The translations under genes and the position numbers were made by a program. Below are positions 23,526 to 36,322 of a stretch of 64,000 bases of DNA, one piece after another; the first letter of the stretch is position 1; each line of letters opens with the position of its first letter. Under the pieces are notes generated by a model that had not been told where the DNA came from, did not search any database, and worked only from the letters and a program-made list of their open reading frames with translations. Source of the DNA: Enoplolaimus lenunculus (lineage: Eukaryota; Nematoda; Enoplea; Enoplida; Thoracostomopsidae); assembly GCA_030248215.1 (NCBI GenBank), contig JASANG010002313.1, forward strand, positions 21,114 through 85,113, in the 5' to 3' direction.

Positions 23526-24949
23526 TGGCTCATCCACGTGTATATAGTCTAGTGTCTCCGCTACTGTAGAAAGAAATAGTCTAACCACTTGTTTGCAAAG
23601 GCGGCACAAAATATTGTTTTAGAATATTTCGACTTTCCAGAGGGCATACATAGTCTGGTATGGTGGTAGTCCCTTCGGAGGGAGTAGGTCCAGTGTGGAC
23701 ACTGAACACAGTGTCTGACATTGCAGTTGTATTCTAGACAGCTCGTGGTGGGATAAAGTGGTTCAGATGATCTGGGTTCCATTGCCTTTTAAAAATATAA
23801 TGAATTCTTTCACCGGAGTGTATATAAATATTTTTTGACAATTATAAAGGGAATATATAATAATGTAATTGGATTAAAACGTCTCAGAATTTTTCGACGA
23901 TTAAGGAGGATTTTGAAAAGTAAATGGTTCATAGTTCAGATTCAACATAAATGAAGTAAGATTTGGTATAAGTTTTGTTTGTCTGTGATAGCTTCGAATT
24001 GTTCCTACAGCTTCAGAATGGTCAAAGGAGTCATTGCCGCAAAATGTCTGAAATATAAACCTGAAAACTTCTTTTGCTGCGCCATTGTTCATCGTATGGA
24101 AATACATTTATACGTAAAGCAGGCATGTTTTGAGCGCTGGTTTGTGTACGCTGCACTCCTGCTTGTTTAGGCGAAATTAAGCAGTTAAATGATGTTTAAT
24201 TTACTAAATATTGTAAGGTGTTGTTAAATCAATTCGTTTTACGCTTGTTTTTTTTACAAAGTCTCGGCAATTTTTTCTTCAAAATTGCATCAAAAGTTAA
24301 AACGAAACTCACCAAACATATAAACTTTGTATAAATATGCAAAATTTCACTTCCGAAATCGCCAAACCCTCAAGCAGAAATGGTATCGAAGCCGGAGCCA
24401 TACCTCCTTTTTGTACCCTGATTACTACTGAACTTATTCTTAGTTAACGTGTATTTTACAACTAGATCGTTTGTTGTTGAATTACTCAGCCTAAAAGGAT
24501 TGGTTATCTTCCATAAACGTAACGATATATACCATAAAAATGCATGATACTTTTCAAAATTTGTACATTGACCGGCCGGCGGGCAGTGATCTGCCGGCCA
24601 GCCAGCCAGTAGAAAAGGTGGTAACTGCACAACACTACTTCACACTCAGTATAATTGCTTAACAGAGTCCATTCGCACAGACTTTGTATTATGCAATAGC
24701 GAATTTCTTTCTGACAGACTCACGGCAAAACAGCTGTCCTTTCTACAGCGCAATGACAAAGTGGCATCTGTATGGGGTAATGTGATTAAGTATACGCCGT
24801 TCAGAGGGATAATCTGTTGTCAGGTGGGTGTACACAGGATGTGGGTGAGTTTAGATATATACTAAATAAGCACTGCAATTAGAAACTTAAGGACTCGCAT
24901 GTGGCTACACTTTTTTACAGTAGCGTAGACAGTATTACATGGATGCGCA
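23526..24949. mobile_element. Harbinger-type MITE, family A, enlarged by insertions
   Basis: Starts TGGCTCATCCACG, ends ACATGGATGCGCA, flanked by TAA both sides. Outer parts (23526-23765 and 24650-24949) are collinear with the compact copy at 45062-45444; about 0.9 kb in between is absent there and includes a GGCCGGC-rich repeat at 24510-24640. Confidence 0.75.
24510..24640 (+). repeat. GGCCGGC-rich interspersed repeat, copy 2
   Basis: AACGATATATACCATAAAAA, then TTTGTACATTGACCGGCC and TGGTAACTGCACAACAC. Part of the extra sequence in the 23526-24949 MITE. Confidence 0.5.
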
Positions 24950-25564
24950 TAAGCGATTTGATTTCAGTTTATACTAAACGCTTTTTACATTAACATTTCA
25001 TTAACTAAGTGATCTGATTTCAGTAATAATTCTGAATTTATCAATTTTGTCTCCAAAACGGATAAATGAATAGCTAGCTTGTAATAAGTTAGCAGATTAG
25101 CTTAATTGGTTGTAATACAGGATACGGTCAACGGGTTTGCGGACAAATTCAATTGCTATCCCTCGCAGGTGTTCGGGCTGCGGATCTACCAATAGTAAGC
25201 CGATGCGTTCAGTGGATGATGGTTGTCTAGGCTTGGTAAAAGCTTCCGAAAGGTCATGACTTATTATGTGCTACACTCACTCAAAGTTGCCGTTAAATAT
25301 CCTGTAATGGTTTCATTTTAGGGTATTTGGTTGCTCTGTCTGTTTGGGATTTAAATTTGATTTCGTATGTATTGGTCCGGAAGCCGCCCGGAGCAGCAAG
25401 TAGATCCTTGGGTCTTTATTCGACTGGTTATGAGTACGTAAGGATTTAAGGGTTTTACTCCGTTGAAATATTCGGTATTAATCAACTTTACCCCAGGAAG
25501 GCGACGACTCTAGGGAAGAGCACTCAAACTTTGTGTATAAACATACCACTTATGTAAGCTCTAA

Positions 25565-26453
25565 TGCGCGGTTCACGTTATAAATGGTGCAGCTGGGTCA
25601 CGTTTTGTCACGTTGTATATATTGGGTAACATTTTGTCTGCGATGTAACCCAATATGATATTCCAAAAACAGTGGTTGTCTGCTAACATGAGGTATCGGT
25701 CACGTTTTGTCTTTCAATTTCATATGATATTTCCTACGTTGTCTGTCAATATCATATGATCATTTTGAAAATGTCTATTGGATCAGTTGCATAAAAGGTT
25801 TGGAATATCATATGATACTAATCGACATGTGCCGTTAGTATCATATGATATTACAAGACAATGTAAGTAAATACTTATATTATAAAGGGAAATATAAATT
25901 ATGGCAGGAAAATTTAAATTTTGGCGGAAAAATTCAAATTTGGCGGAAAATTCAAAATTTGGCGGGAAAATTAAAATTTTGCGACAAATTCAAATTTAGA
26001 CGAGAAAATTCAAAATTTGGCGGGAAATTCAAATATTGGCGGGAAATTCAAATTTTGGCGGGAAATTCAAATTTTGGCGGGAAATTCAAATTTGGCTGAA
26101 AATTCAATTATTGGCGGCAAATTCAAATCTTGGCTGATAATTCAAATTTTGGCGGCAAATTCAAATTCAGGCGGGAAAATTCAAATCTTGGCGAGAAGTT
26201 CAAATCTTGTGGGAAATACAAATTTTGGCGGGAAATTTACATTTTGGCGCAAACATTCAAAATTTGGCTCGAAAATTCAAATTTTGGTAAGAAAATTCGA
26301 ATTTGTAAGGAAATATTCAAAATTTTAGCGGATTGTCTTATGATACGTCTTATCTGTCCGTATAATATGATGGTAACAAATATTTATGTTGATGTCGAAT
26401 CAAAATGTGGCAAAACGTGACCCCACTGCCCCAGTTACAACGTGAACCCCGCA
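25565..26453. mobile_element. Family-B MITE carrying CATATG palindromes and an E2F-site minisatellite
   Basis: 889 bp, TGCGCGGTTCACGTTATAAA to TTACAACGTGAACCCCGCA, flanks TAA / TGA. Left third has five ATATCATATGATAT-type palindromes (25630-25855); the rest is an array of GGCGGGAAATTCAAATTTT units. Confidence 0.8.
25895..26335 (+). repeat. Minisatellite of about 18-21 bp units with E2F-type sites
   Basis: About 20 imperfect copies of ATTCAAATTTTGGCGGGAA. At least five contain TTTGGCGGGAAA intact (for example near 25966, 26010, 26050, 26070, 26225), the standard E2F/DP binding consensus. Open frames seen through it are artefacts of the repeat. Confidence 0.85.
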
Positions 26454-26459
26454 TGATGC

Positions 26460-27755
26460 ATCATCCAGGTAATAATGCGCACGCAATGTTTCGTCCACCG
26501 TTTTTATAGGGTTATTAAATTTTGACACTAAATTTAATTGGTAAACAAGATTCTTCAAACTATTTAGCTAGTATGATAAATTTATAGGCTATTTTTGAGA
26601 GTCAGCCAAAAATGGCAGGGTATTATTGCAGGGTATCATTATTGACGTCCTTTTAAAGACCTGACCGGTTTTATGATATTAGTTTTCAACGTAGATTATT
26701 CAAATTGAGGTTTATAGGGATCTTCAGCAGACTGAAGTCTCCACACACAGAACCAAATACGATGTTGAACAGAAGAAAATTAGTCTAAAGCTTAAGCCCA
26801 TTGTATTGCTGTCCCGCGGAGCAGGGTACGCCCTTCAATGTAATGTGGACCAGAACCTTCGAAAAATTCAACAACAAAGATGTAAAAGAAAATTTCGAAG
26901 TCTACTTATGTTGTCAGTCATTCTTGCGAAAGTAAAAAATGTAAACCATGGTAGTTTTATAACTGTGGAAACGTCGAATTTTTTATTTTTCCACAAAGCT
27001 GTTTATCAGTACTAGTGCAAGCTATACGATTGCTTGTTTTCAAAGTGGTAGTGCTTTGGACCAAAACATGTGAAAAGTTCACGCTATTTTAGCTAACTCC
27101 AATTTTTTGATAAACTTTTTATAGACTCGCAGCTTTTCAACCATTAGAGACAGGACAAATTTTTTACATTGCGTGCGTATCATTATCTGGATGATGCAAT
27201 AGAAATTTTGAGCGAGATAGTTGTCACTGTCATGGGTCAAAAATTATAGTTGCTCTGAACCCAAGTTTGATTTTGAGGTATGGAGTCAAGGTTTGCGTTT
27301 GGGCCTATTTGGGGGGGGGGTGACCATTCAAGGTGACTCAAGTCTCGTCAACTTGAATTGAAACAAACGTTGGTACATCGTGGAATTCCACAGTTTATTA
27401 AAAAGAACAAGAGATAGGATTTTATTTCAAACTGTACCTTAAATCCAGAATGTCGAAACAAGATTTAAAAATAAAACTGATCGGTCTTAATTGACGTTGA
27501 TGTGATTAGATTAGCTCAAGATAGCTTAATAACGCTATTCGATTAGCAATATAAGAATAGCTAAAAGAAAATAGATGTTTTGAACGACCGTTTAAGTTAG
27601 CTTACCACTTAGTTGAATATAGGCTGGCCACGTTATCAGCAAGAGAAACATTTTTCTGATACTTGGATCTTTACATTATCTTGAGCGTTATCATTATTAA
27701 GGTTTTAGATTAACCCATTTTCCTGATTTTATTGGTTGTCGCTTAATTTACTCCT
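26460..27755. other. No gene recognised
   Basis: AT-rich sequence between two MITEs with a G10 tract at 27311-27320 and only chance open frames. Confidence 0.4.
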
Positions 27756-27760
27756 ATTTA

Positions 27761-28721
27761 TGGGTCATCCACGTTATACTGTCTACGCTACTGTAAAAAA
27801 TTGTCCCCACTTACGAGCCCCTCACTTTGTAGTTGTAGTGTTACTAAATGACATGTCCAAATGTCACCCATATCCTATAGACCTTCCGGACAACTCGCAT
27901 ACCCTCTAAACAGCCTATACTTTGTCACATTGCCGTCCATACCCATGCTACACTGTCGATGCGTCATATGAAGGTCAACTGTTTTGTCCCGAGTCTGTCA
28001 GAACAGACTCTGTTTAGTCACCTAAAGAGTCTGTTTCAAGGGACTCTGTTTTACAGAGTCTGTCTGAAGGGACTATTGTAGAGCTTAATATTGAGTATGC
28101 CGCAACCACGGGCGAAAGAAGGGTGCAACTACCGTTGGGCTTGGTGTGCGACGTTAAAGGGTTCCCACTCGCTCGTCCTCCCCTGGGGGACAACAGTGTA
28201 GGGTTCCGGAGCTATATATTTACACCCCAGCCGCCGCCCCCCCCCCTCACCGGTCACGACAAAGTTTGTTTTCGACAGGGACACCGGGGTTTAACTTTCT
28301 GGTATACCAGAGTTATTATATTCTAACCTGCTCTGCTTGAATGGGGCGGGACGTTCTCTTACAAGTTATCTTTTACCGGCAAAAACCTTCCTGCCCCCAC
28401 TTTTAAAAATTTCTGGCTGCAGTTAATTTTTAAGAAAGTAAATTTTTAGAACACTGCAACGTTTTTAAAACAAGCCCTAGTTACGGGCTGTGGACTGTCA
28501 ACAAGCTCTTTTTCGGACGTCCCGATGTCAGACACTGTGTCCAGACAGTGTCTAATTTGTCCTTAGTCCCTTCGAAGGGACTACTGCCAAAACAATCTAG
28601 CTAGGTACACCTTGTGTAAAGTCTTAACATCGTAAGAACAATGTCGTTTTGTCCAGCCCTTGAAACCAGGGGTGTGGACAATTTTTTACAGTAGCGTAGA
28701 CAGTATTACGTGGATGACCCA
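27761..28721. mobile_element. Harbinger-type MITE, family A, 961 bp
   Basis: TGGGTCATCCACGTTATACT at the left, AGTATTACGTGGATGACCCA at the right, TTA duplicated. Contains a run of imperfect ACAGAGTCTGT / AGACTCTGT palindromes (28000-28080) and a C10 tract at 28231-28242. Small open frames inside have no recognised homology. Confidence 0.85.
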
Positions 28722-28737
28722 TTACGAGTCAGGGAAT

Positions 28738-29045
28738 CCTAGGGTTACTTGTTGTGATATGTTGCAAAAAAATTCTGCATCATTCATTTATTGAATTGTT
28801 TTCCATGTTTAATTTATCAATAATTGATTGTAATTTAGCTTTACAGGGCTAAAAAATGATTGCCAATTTGTTCATGCGACGTTTTTGAAAAGTATTGACA
28901 GCCAACAGACACCCTAAATCAATATTAAACTTGTAAATACAAATTATCCGTTATACTCACGAAATTTTTAATTTCGATTCCGTTATAAATTTGCTGTTCC
29001 GATTGCGATTCTAATTCGATATAATTAAGTTCAGCTTTGTATTTT
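28738..29045. mobile_element. Partial second copy of the GATTCCGA-type MITE
   Basis: Repeats the middle of the 3467-3878 element (TACTTGTTGTGATATGTTG, GCCAATTTGTTCATGCGACG, AACAGACACCCTAAATC) and its right-hand GATTCCGATT words, but lacks a clean left terminus. It directly follows the right end of the 27761-28721 MITE. Confidence 0.65.
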
Positions 29046-29469
29046 ACTACGATTTTTCTAAGCCATAATCACCATTGAGTTTAAGATCTGGATTGATCCT
29101 GATTTCTGCAAAAATCAAGTAACATCCAATCGCAGAACCAACTGGAAGTTGGGTTCATCTTGATTATAATATTGCCTGATGCGGCGTTCACGTTATAACT
29201 GGGGCAGCTTGGAACACGTTTTGGTCAAGTTGATTCGACGTCAACACAAAATTTTGTGATCCGAATAGCGGTTATGTAGACAAAATGTGAATGTCATATG
29301 ACATTGGCTTACAAATCACTGATGTCAAGCGATCATCGTGTAATGAGTGGGTGATTGCGGATTTAGCAAGCGTTAGCTTTAAGCGTTTGAATATGTTAAT
29401 CAGCGTAAAAATAGCTGAGTAGATTTTGCCTAAAATGATGAAACTATAGGCTTATATTTAGGCTTACGG

Positions 29470-29840
29470 CAGGGTTCTACCAGAATTCCTCTTCCGGTCG
29501 GACTTCCTTCAAAAACTATTTTCTATTCGTGCTCCTACTTTCACAAATGTAGAAGTCGATTTTTTCTTTTTTTTCTTCTTCTTTTTCGCGTTTTTGTGGC
29601 AAATTTTTTAATCATTTAAATATTGCAAATTTTGTTTCGCAAAGTTGTTATTTACACATGCATTTTACAATTAGTTCGGTTTTGCTAATAAAGTGCTTCT
29701 GATGTGTTTTCGTAAACCTGATGGTGGAATAGCTAAACATTTGCTTAATCCACTTTTTGCTAAGTTCTTTTGTTTAGCAGTCATTCGGTGATAAAAATTA
29801 TTTCAAATGTCGGTTCCGTTCCTGTTTTGGTGGAACCCTG
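29470..29840. mobile_element. hAT-like MITE inside a larger composite
   Basis: 371 bp with CAGGGTTCTACCAGAATTCC and TTTTGGTGGAACCCTG as inverted termini; flanking 8-mers do not match clearly. Lies in the sequence inserted in the 29180-32728 element. Confidence 0.6.
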
Positions 29841-30837
29841 AGGTATAGGCGGGCTGATAATTGAGGCAAAATAAGTTGTTTTAAATTGTACAGATTCCGA
29901 AACTAATGACAAAACGTTGTTTACACGCAACCGTATGGTTCCTTTTAAAATAGCATTTCTTGGACGCCAGTGGTCACATTTTAACTAAAATAATGATATA
30001 GCGTATGTGCCGAGATTGGTGTCCGCGGAATATGAGGAGCGCGTTGCCGGGTGCAATAGTTTAGTGCAATTCAAACGAACTCTTTGAGTTTATATATACC
30101 AGTTGCTTCGCCTGGACGTGATATTTGTAATTCGTCATCGATAATATTTATGTGCAACTCTTTCTCATTCATTCTCTGAGTGGCGACTGATATTTCAATA
30201 TGAAAAGGAACTTTTTGAGATTCTCGCATTTTTAACTCGCTTTATGATGTTGTGACTATTGCGATTGATGCAGTTTGTAATGCAGCGGTGATCATATAAT
30301 GTTTTTGTGTACGCAAGCAAAAATCGCAAATTCTGCAAGCTTTACAGGTTTGTTTAGCGTGGCAGCCATCCGATGGTAAACCAGGGTTCATATCTGGTGC
30401 AAATTATACCCCGAGTTTAACTTTGAATGGTCGGACCGGTTATTTACTTTTAAACAATCGGTAAACCCATTAACTTTTGTTGCCACAATTTACATGTGCC
30501 GATATGTAAGACTCCGAAAAAATTTAGCGGCAACCAAGGTTCGGATTCGGATTCGGCAAAAATTTGTGGTTCGGATTCCGATTCGGTCAAACCGTGAAAC
30601 CAGACAACTGCAGGCTGCTTGCACTAATTCAATAAATCTTGTGTGAAATCTAACTAGCCCTACATTCAAAGTAACACCAAAAAATTTTTTGGATGTATTT
30701 GGATTAAGGGTTGTCACGCTGCCCTATGCGTTTTTTATGTGTTTCGTATAACTGTTAGAAAACATTACAACTATGCTATCTTGTGGGAGTTGCAGTCTGA
30801 TGATGTAACAGTAGTAGGGGTTACGGAGTAATAGAAG

Positions 30838-30940
30838 CAGGGTGCATCGGGAATTTCGATTCCGATTCCGATTAGAATTCCCGAAAAAAATGTTTTTGCT
30901 GTTTCGATTCCGAAATAATTCTGTTCCGCTTTGCACCCTA
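30838..30940. mobile_element. Very short GATTCCGA-type hAT-like MITE
   Basis: 103 bp: CAGGGTGCATCGGGAATTTC to CGCTTTGCACCCTA, packed with GATTCCGATTCCGA words. A fragment with GGATTCGGATTCGG words (30530-30710) of the GAATCCGA type lies just upstream. Confidence 0.55.
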
Positions 30941-33029
30941 AACATTAGTAAACGGATACCATTTGGTCGTATGGTAATTGACGGTACCTGACAAGTGTGA
31001 TGTTTAAAACTGCTAGGTTTTGATCATTGTGGGCTATTAGGCACGTTATTGCAACGGTTGTTTTTGTGCGGTTAATTATTTTGCTTAATTGTTGTTTTGT
31101 TATGCTGTACAGCTACAAGGGAACGGAATGTGGCGAACTGAGTTGTGTTCCAACGAATATAAAAATTCCTAAGCGACTGGTGTTATTTTGTTGCGCTGAC
31201 ATTCAAGCAGTTTATTTCATGAAAGAATGCAATATTTTGTTACTGGTTGAACAATAAATGTGCTGTCAAAAAATAATTTTGTGTAATTATTGCCGTCGGA
31301 TCCTGGTTAGTGGCGTGTGTATTCGTATAGTTGTTGAAAGCCGAGTTGTTCTATTGTCAGAAAGGTTGAAACTGTAAATTTTGGTGAACTTTACTCCGGC
31401 GTCTGTGTATTACACAATATTACGATGTTTTCTTTCTGTGTCTGACATTTAGCGGTTTCAAATGAATCTAGCAGAATGCAACCGGGGTAAATACTGCAAA
31501 TGTGCGTTAGTGTGTAAGAAAATTTTGTTTTGCTAGACTATTATCTATAATTTGAACTGTATATTAACCTTTAAAACTTTGAAAAACGAATCATGAGTTG
31601 ATCCAAGATGTTTAGGCGGGAGATTGAATTATTGTCGAGTTTGAGGAATTTAAACTTTTAAAATAATTTTAACGAACTTGAAACAACTTTTGAAACATAG
31701 GGTATAAAAGAGTAGGTAATTGGCGCTTGGGGAGTTCGAGTTTTACAGCAACCTGCTGTCGGTCCTGCCTGTGTGATTTTCTAGTTGGACGTTGAGCGTC
31801 TTGAGTTTCCGGTGTTTTGTTGTGGCTCTTGAGCCTTCGAAAAGCAACCGGCGATTTCTGATTTAAGTTTGGTCCCGACAGACATCCGAGTTTTACAATT
31901 GCCATTGGGTAGAGTAGCTATAAGTTTTTGGGTGAAGTGATTAAATTAGAAAAAAGCGTGTTGAATTGTCTTGACAGACATCGGAGTATTCAGTTTGCCT
32001 TCGGGTATCGTGTTTCTTTGTAAAGTAGTTATAACCCTGCTGTGGGCTAAGTGTGCGAATTCAGAATTTTGTGTAAGTGTGTCAAAACTAATTGTGATTT
32101 TTGGAGAATTAGTGAAAATTTGATTCGTTGTGTGCTTAGGTAACCGGCAGTATTGGAAGGCGTTCCTTGGAGTGCCGACCCTCTATACTGTACCGTTGTT
32201 ACAATCGTATACAAATAACCATTTGTCATATGATACTGCGGGACATTTATGCGAATATCATATGATATTCCAAAATTCTATTAAATATCATATGATATTT
32301 ATACAGGACAATGGAATTTGTGCACGCTAAATAATACAGTAAAAAGTCGGATAATGCAGCATTAAATGATTTCGCAAGTTGAATTAGATTCTACCGTTCT
32401 GTTTCTCGCTAAGTTTTTCCAAAAATATATTCCTAAGTACAAATAATTCAAATTTGAAATTTTAGTATCATATGACATTATACAGTACAATCAAGCTAGT
32501 TTACCACAACTTTGCAGACATTTTCAAACATATCATATGATACTCGCAGACAATATTTGGAATATCATATGATATTGCAGTACAAACAGTAGATGTCACA
32601 TCAGGATAGCAGACAATTCAAAGTTTTTGAATCTCATAGCGGATAAACGGTCAGACAAAATGTTACCAGCTATAGTCATAGGGACAAAACGTGTTCCAGG
32701 CTGCCCCAGATATAACGTGAAACCCGCATGAAATGGCAGGTACCTAAAGGACTTGTTCAGGTTTCTACCCAAATTCTCGTATGGCATGCAGAAATAAGTT
32801 CATTCAATTTTCTGATTAAAGTGCGTGCTACCTCAGAGAACGGTATGAATTTTTGCACAACAATCTTGTTCAGAAGACTTAATTGGCTGAAGAGTTCCCT
32901 CGGGTCAGTCAAATCCATTTTCAATTTCCTCATTACTAAGAGATCCTTTTTCTAAGCCCTTATTCCAATACTGCACGCCCGAGCTGATACAGTTCGCGAT
33001 GGCTGTAAGTCAACGAGGGCAAGGATTAA

Positions 33030-33269
33030 CTCCTTCTCACATTGAGTTGCCTGTAGGCAACTCAGCGCAGTGTATATACGTTAAATAGTATATATCGCAC
33101 CGTGATAGTACTAAATCACCACAAGACGTGAGAGCCCCCTCGGGCTCGAGCGTCAAGCTCCTATAGCTGAGTGGTGATGGTATACGCCTCCCACTCCAGT
33201 CACTAGAGTTCGAATCCTAGCATAAAAGTAGGTCTCAGGGGAAATAGAAAATATTCATGTGAGAAAGGG
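33030..33269 (+). mobile_element. TTAA-flanked MITE with tRNA-like core, copy 2
   Basis: Same family as the 4505 and 56124 copies, in + orientation: left TTAA at 33026, start CTCCTTCTCAC, end GTGAGAAAGGG. Its right-hand TTAA was split by the later 33273-33762 MITE: TTA lies at 33270-33272 and the restored TTAA sits at 33763-33766. tRNA-like segment at about 33158-33233. Confidence 0.8.
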
Positions 33270-33272
33270 TTA

Positions 33273-33762
33273 TGGGTCATCCACGTTAAAATACACGCAC
33301 ATATGTAAAAAAATGTCCCTCCCTTTTGGGTGCCCGCGTTGTCCCGACCCACTCTCATTATACACTGTGTGATATGTCAGCATGTCATTGTCTGAACTTT
33401 TAGACAATGAATATGCTCTAGCCATAAATATTTACTTGTCCTCACATCCTTATTAGGAACTGTTATTGTCCATAGTCCCTCGGAAGGGACTCTGTTTTTT
33501 GTGTTGAATGATGCGCGTGAATATGTGTGCACAGCTTGTGTTTTATATGTGTGCGTGCACTATCGTAATGTCCTGATATCCTACAGACAACATGTATTCC
33601 TCCAGAGTCCCTTCCGACAGAGTTTAGACAATCACCGCTATCTAAGTACAGCTATGAAACTGTACCTTGCCTCCAGCTAGGATGTGTATTTCGATGCTAT
33701 TCCAAATGGGGTGGGTGGACCATTTATTACATCGGCGCGTGCATTTTAACGTGGATGACCCA
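33273..33762. mobile_element. Harbinger-type MITE, family A, inserted in a TTAA MITE
   Basis: 490 bp, TGGGTCATCCACGTTA to TAACGTGGATGACCCA, TTA duplicated by insertion into the right TTAA of the 33030-33269 element. This shows that it moved after that element. Confidence 0.88.
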
Positions 33763-33779
33763 TTAAGCCAAGTTTATGC

Positions 33780-36233
33780 TTAAAATATTTTTGTTTTATT
33801 TGCTATTTTAAGGACTGATCAACTTCGCGGGCTTATTATATTCAAAAAAGAAAATTAATAGGCAGCTTTTGCTAGGGTGGCTGAATTCCTCGTTGACTAA
33901 CCGGCAATCTGATCCACATGTTCAACCGTACCTACACAAACCTGCGTGAGCAAAACCTCACTTAAGCGAGAGATAACCCAAAAAGTTCTTAAGCTTAAGC
34001 AAATCTAATTGAAGATTCCAACTATTTATCGTGCGACACCATGAATTGGTGGAACTTCGAAAACTCGGATAAATCCACCGTACGGCTTGCGAAGAAAGCC
34101 AAGACTGAACTGATCTCAGCCCGAAACGAATCCCTTCTACTATGTTGAATTCACGCATCCTCATTGGTCGCAATTTAACACGATACTTCGACTACCGACT
34201 CCTACTGTAAGGCTTATATTTTGGTCCAATAAAAATTCAGATCGCACACGCGCGGGTGACCCGCGGTATGCTGATTGTCTGCCGTAATTATTAAACAACC
34301 GGAACAATTAAATAATACTGGGTCAAGGAACATGGGAGGATGAAGCTGATAAGCGCAGGTTGGGCTCCTAGACATTGGGAAGAGGATAATTTTATATTCG
34401 GTCTAATTGATAAGGGTGACAGCCCGGAAGTAACAAAGTTCGCTAGTTCGGAAATAATTTTCAGTCGTCCTATTCATAAGTCATTTTAAGATAAGCGGGA
34501 TAGTTTAACTAGCTTAACTCAGGTCTTGATATAATTTCATTTTCCCAAAGCTCAGGGTTAAGAATGGGACAAACAGTAAACTTATAAGCATTCATATAAG
34601 CATGTGCACATTACCAACTAAGCATCTCATATGGATACATCATTCTCTACGTTCATTTTGAAGAGCACAAGAATTTAAGCTTAACCTTCCGTTATTCTCA
34701 TGGCTGACGCCATGCTGTAATCTCTTCCTAGGCTCAGATATATCTCAACCCTTCTTTCGTATTTTCCCTGAGTTGCCGGATACCGTTAATGTAGACGATA
34801 AATTCTCAATCCTTGTTCTTGAGTAAATCTCCGACGGCGGCAAAAATTTAAGACATCACTTCAGACAGTAAATTTAACCATGGTTCCTCGAACCGGTGGT
34901 GTGCGAGTTTTAATCTGCTCTGTCTAGCCACAGTGAAACTTCACAAGGAAAAGCCGATCTACCCAAACGGAGCATCAAATGAAACGGTTAATAAAATGAA
35001 ATAGCAAAAAATTTATGAGCAGACAAAATTTTATGGGCATACATGTGCAGAAATACGCGACTTTGGTAGGCCATAAACTTTATTCCGTTGTTCAAAACAT
35101 TTCTTTTACACTCCAATCTGAGAACTGGAAATGATTTATCTATATTAACTGTTCACCTATAACCTAACGACTGACAATACGAATTTGGGGCTCAACCCAC
35201 GAGTTGAACTTCGAATCATTGCGAGACATAATTCTACTGGTTGAGCTAAAATTTTATTTTTAACGCTGGCAAGAACAATGTCCGGTAGAATTTCGGCATT
35301 AGTCTTAAGATCTATTCTTAAATGGAAATACTAAGCGAACACGGGCACTGATACACATATATACCTCAGCATGTAAGCAGTGGCTTTTCTGAATGGATAC
35401 GAGCTCTGTCCATGCTCAATTTGAAACTTTGTATCCTATTCGAGCCATACCTAAGGTCTACTGCAGATTTCTATGGTCATAAGTGCATCGACTCATTAGA
35501 GAATAAACATGGTGTCACAAATAATTTTGCCAACATACTTTAACATTTTGTGCTTTCCTAAGTTACGCAAAGCAAGGTTACAATCTCCGTGAAGAGCCTC
35601 CAAATTCAGCGCGAGTTGGGGGTGCGAGGGTTTGTACTGCTTGTCTACTCAATCCCCTGCAGATAAGTCCATGTTGATTCGACGTCAACGTAATATTTTG
35701 TGATCTGAATGGCGGTTGCGCACAACAAGACCCATAGAACAAAATACATAGATAAAAACACACATATGTACGTATAGAATATACAAGGTTAAAACAACAC
35801 GATCCATCAGTTACAAGCACAATTACCGCACCGCTGTATTCCTAATCCTCCCTGCGTCCCTGCGTTAATGCTTTTCAATTGTAAGTAAATTTACCGAGCT
35901 CAGCAAAATCATAGCTGAAATATACACTTTAATGTTGCTTGCGGTATTTAGTTGTGGTATGTTCAAGTAACCGGGCGCACCCTGACTGATACGGCACATA
36001 CTGTAATCGTTGCCTTTGAATTGCCAACAGCAGTCGTTTTGCAATCGATTGGCAAACGCCCTGAATAAGTTTTGAGTTTTCCACATTCTTCTTGGCCAAC
36101 AAACCAGCGTCCGTCCAAAACAGTAATTGAATTTTTTTACATATCTTGTTTTCAATTCTTTTGTTCATCACGCACAAATTTGGATTTCTAGGCAAGTTCT
36201 ACTTCAGAATTCGTGAATATTTACTTAATTAAA
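33780..36233. other. Presumed region upstream of haspin, no gene recognised
   Basis: 2.4 kb without recognised repeats except a 48-bp family-B fragment (35669-35716). No TATA box or other promoter element could be assigned with confidence ahead of the candidate start at 36234. Confidence 0.4.
35669..35716 (+). repeat. Internal fragment of a family-B MITE
   Basis: TCCATGTTGATTCGACGTCAAC and the following AATATTTTGTGATCTGAATG match the left interior of other family-B copies; no termini nearby. Confidence 0.55.
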
Positions 36234-36322
36234 ATGGGCAAATTGAGACGTTCTGTTGGTCTGCGAAGATGGCAGTTGTCATCGGAGACGGTCCAAGAGA
36301 GACTATCTGCCGCATCAACACT
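36234..36322 (+). CDS. haspin: Candidate haspin exon 1 with start codon
   Basis: ATG in the context AAAATGG opens 29 codons of basic, exon-like sequence (MGKLRRSVGLRRW...) ending ACT|GTAAGC, a strong donor, with two bases of a split codon. A possible acceptor (ACTTCAG) lies about 25 bases upstream, so a leader intron or trans-splice site is conceivable. The assignment to haspin rests on phase agreement with exon 2 and on absence of another gene nearby; the N terminus has no recognisable domain. Confidence 0.55.

Larger units (their letters stand above)
29180..32728. mobile_element. Family-B MITE split by about 2.9 kb of inserted sequence
   Basis: Left end TGCGGCGTTCACGTTATAAC, right end ATATAACGTGAAACCCGCA, TGA on both sides. 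29180-29343 and 32223-32728 are collinear with the 42663 copy; the sequence between (29343-32223) is foreign and includes hAT-like MITEs at 29470 and 30838. The right part has six CATATG palindromes. Confidence 0.75.

Noticed and set aside
25845-26420. Repetitive open frames through the E2F-type array (also 58186-58539)
   Set aside because: Stop-free only because the short unit avoids stops in one frame; no start context or domain.
31669-31905. 78-codon minus-strand frame
   Set aside because: Basic, low-complexity peptide in a region with a local 96-bp duplication; no splice context or homology.
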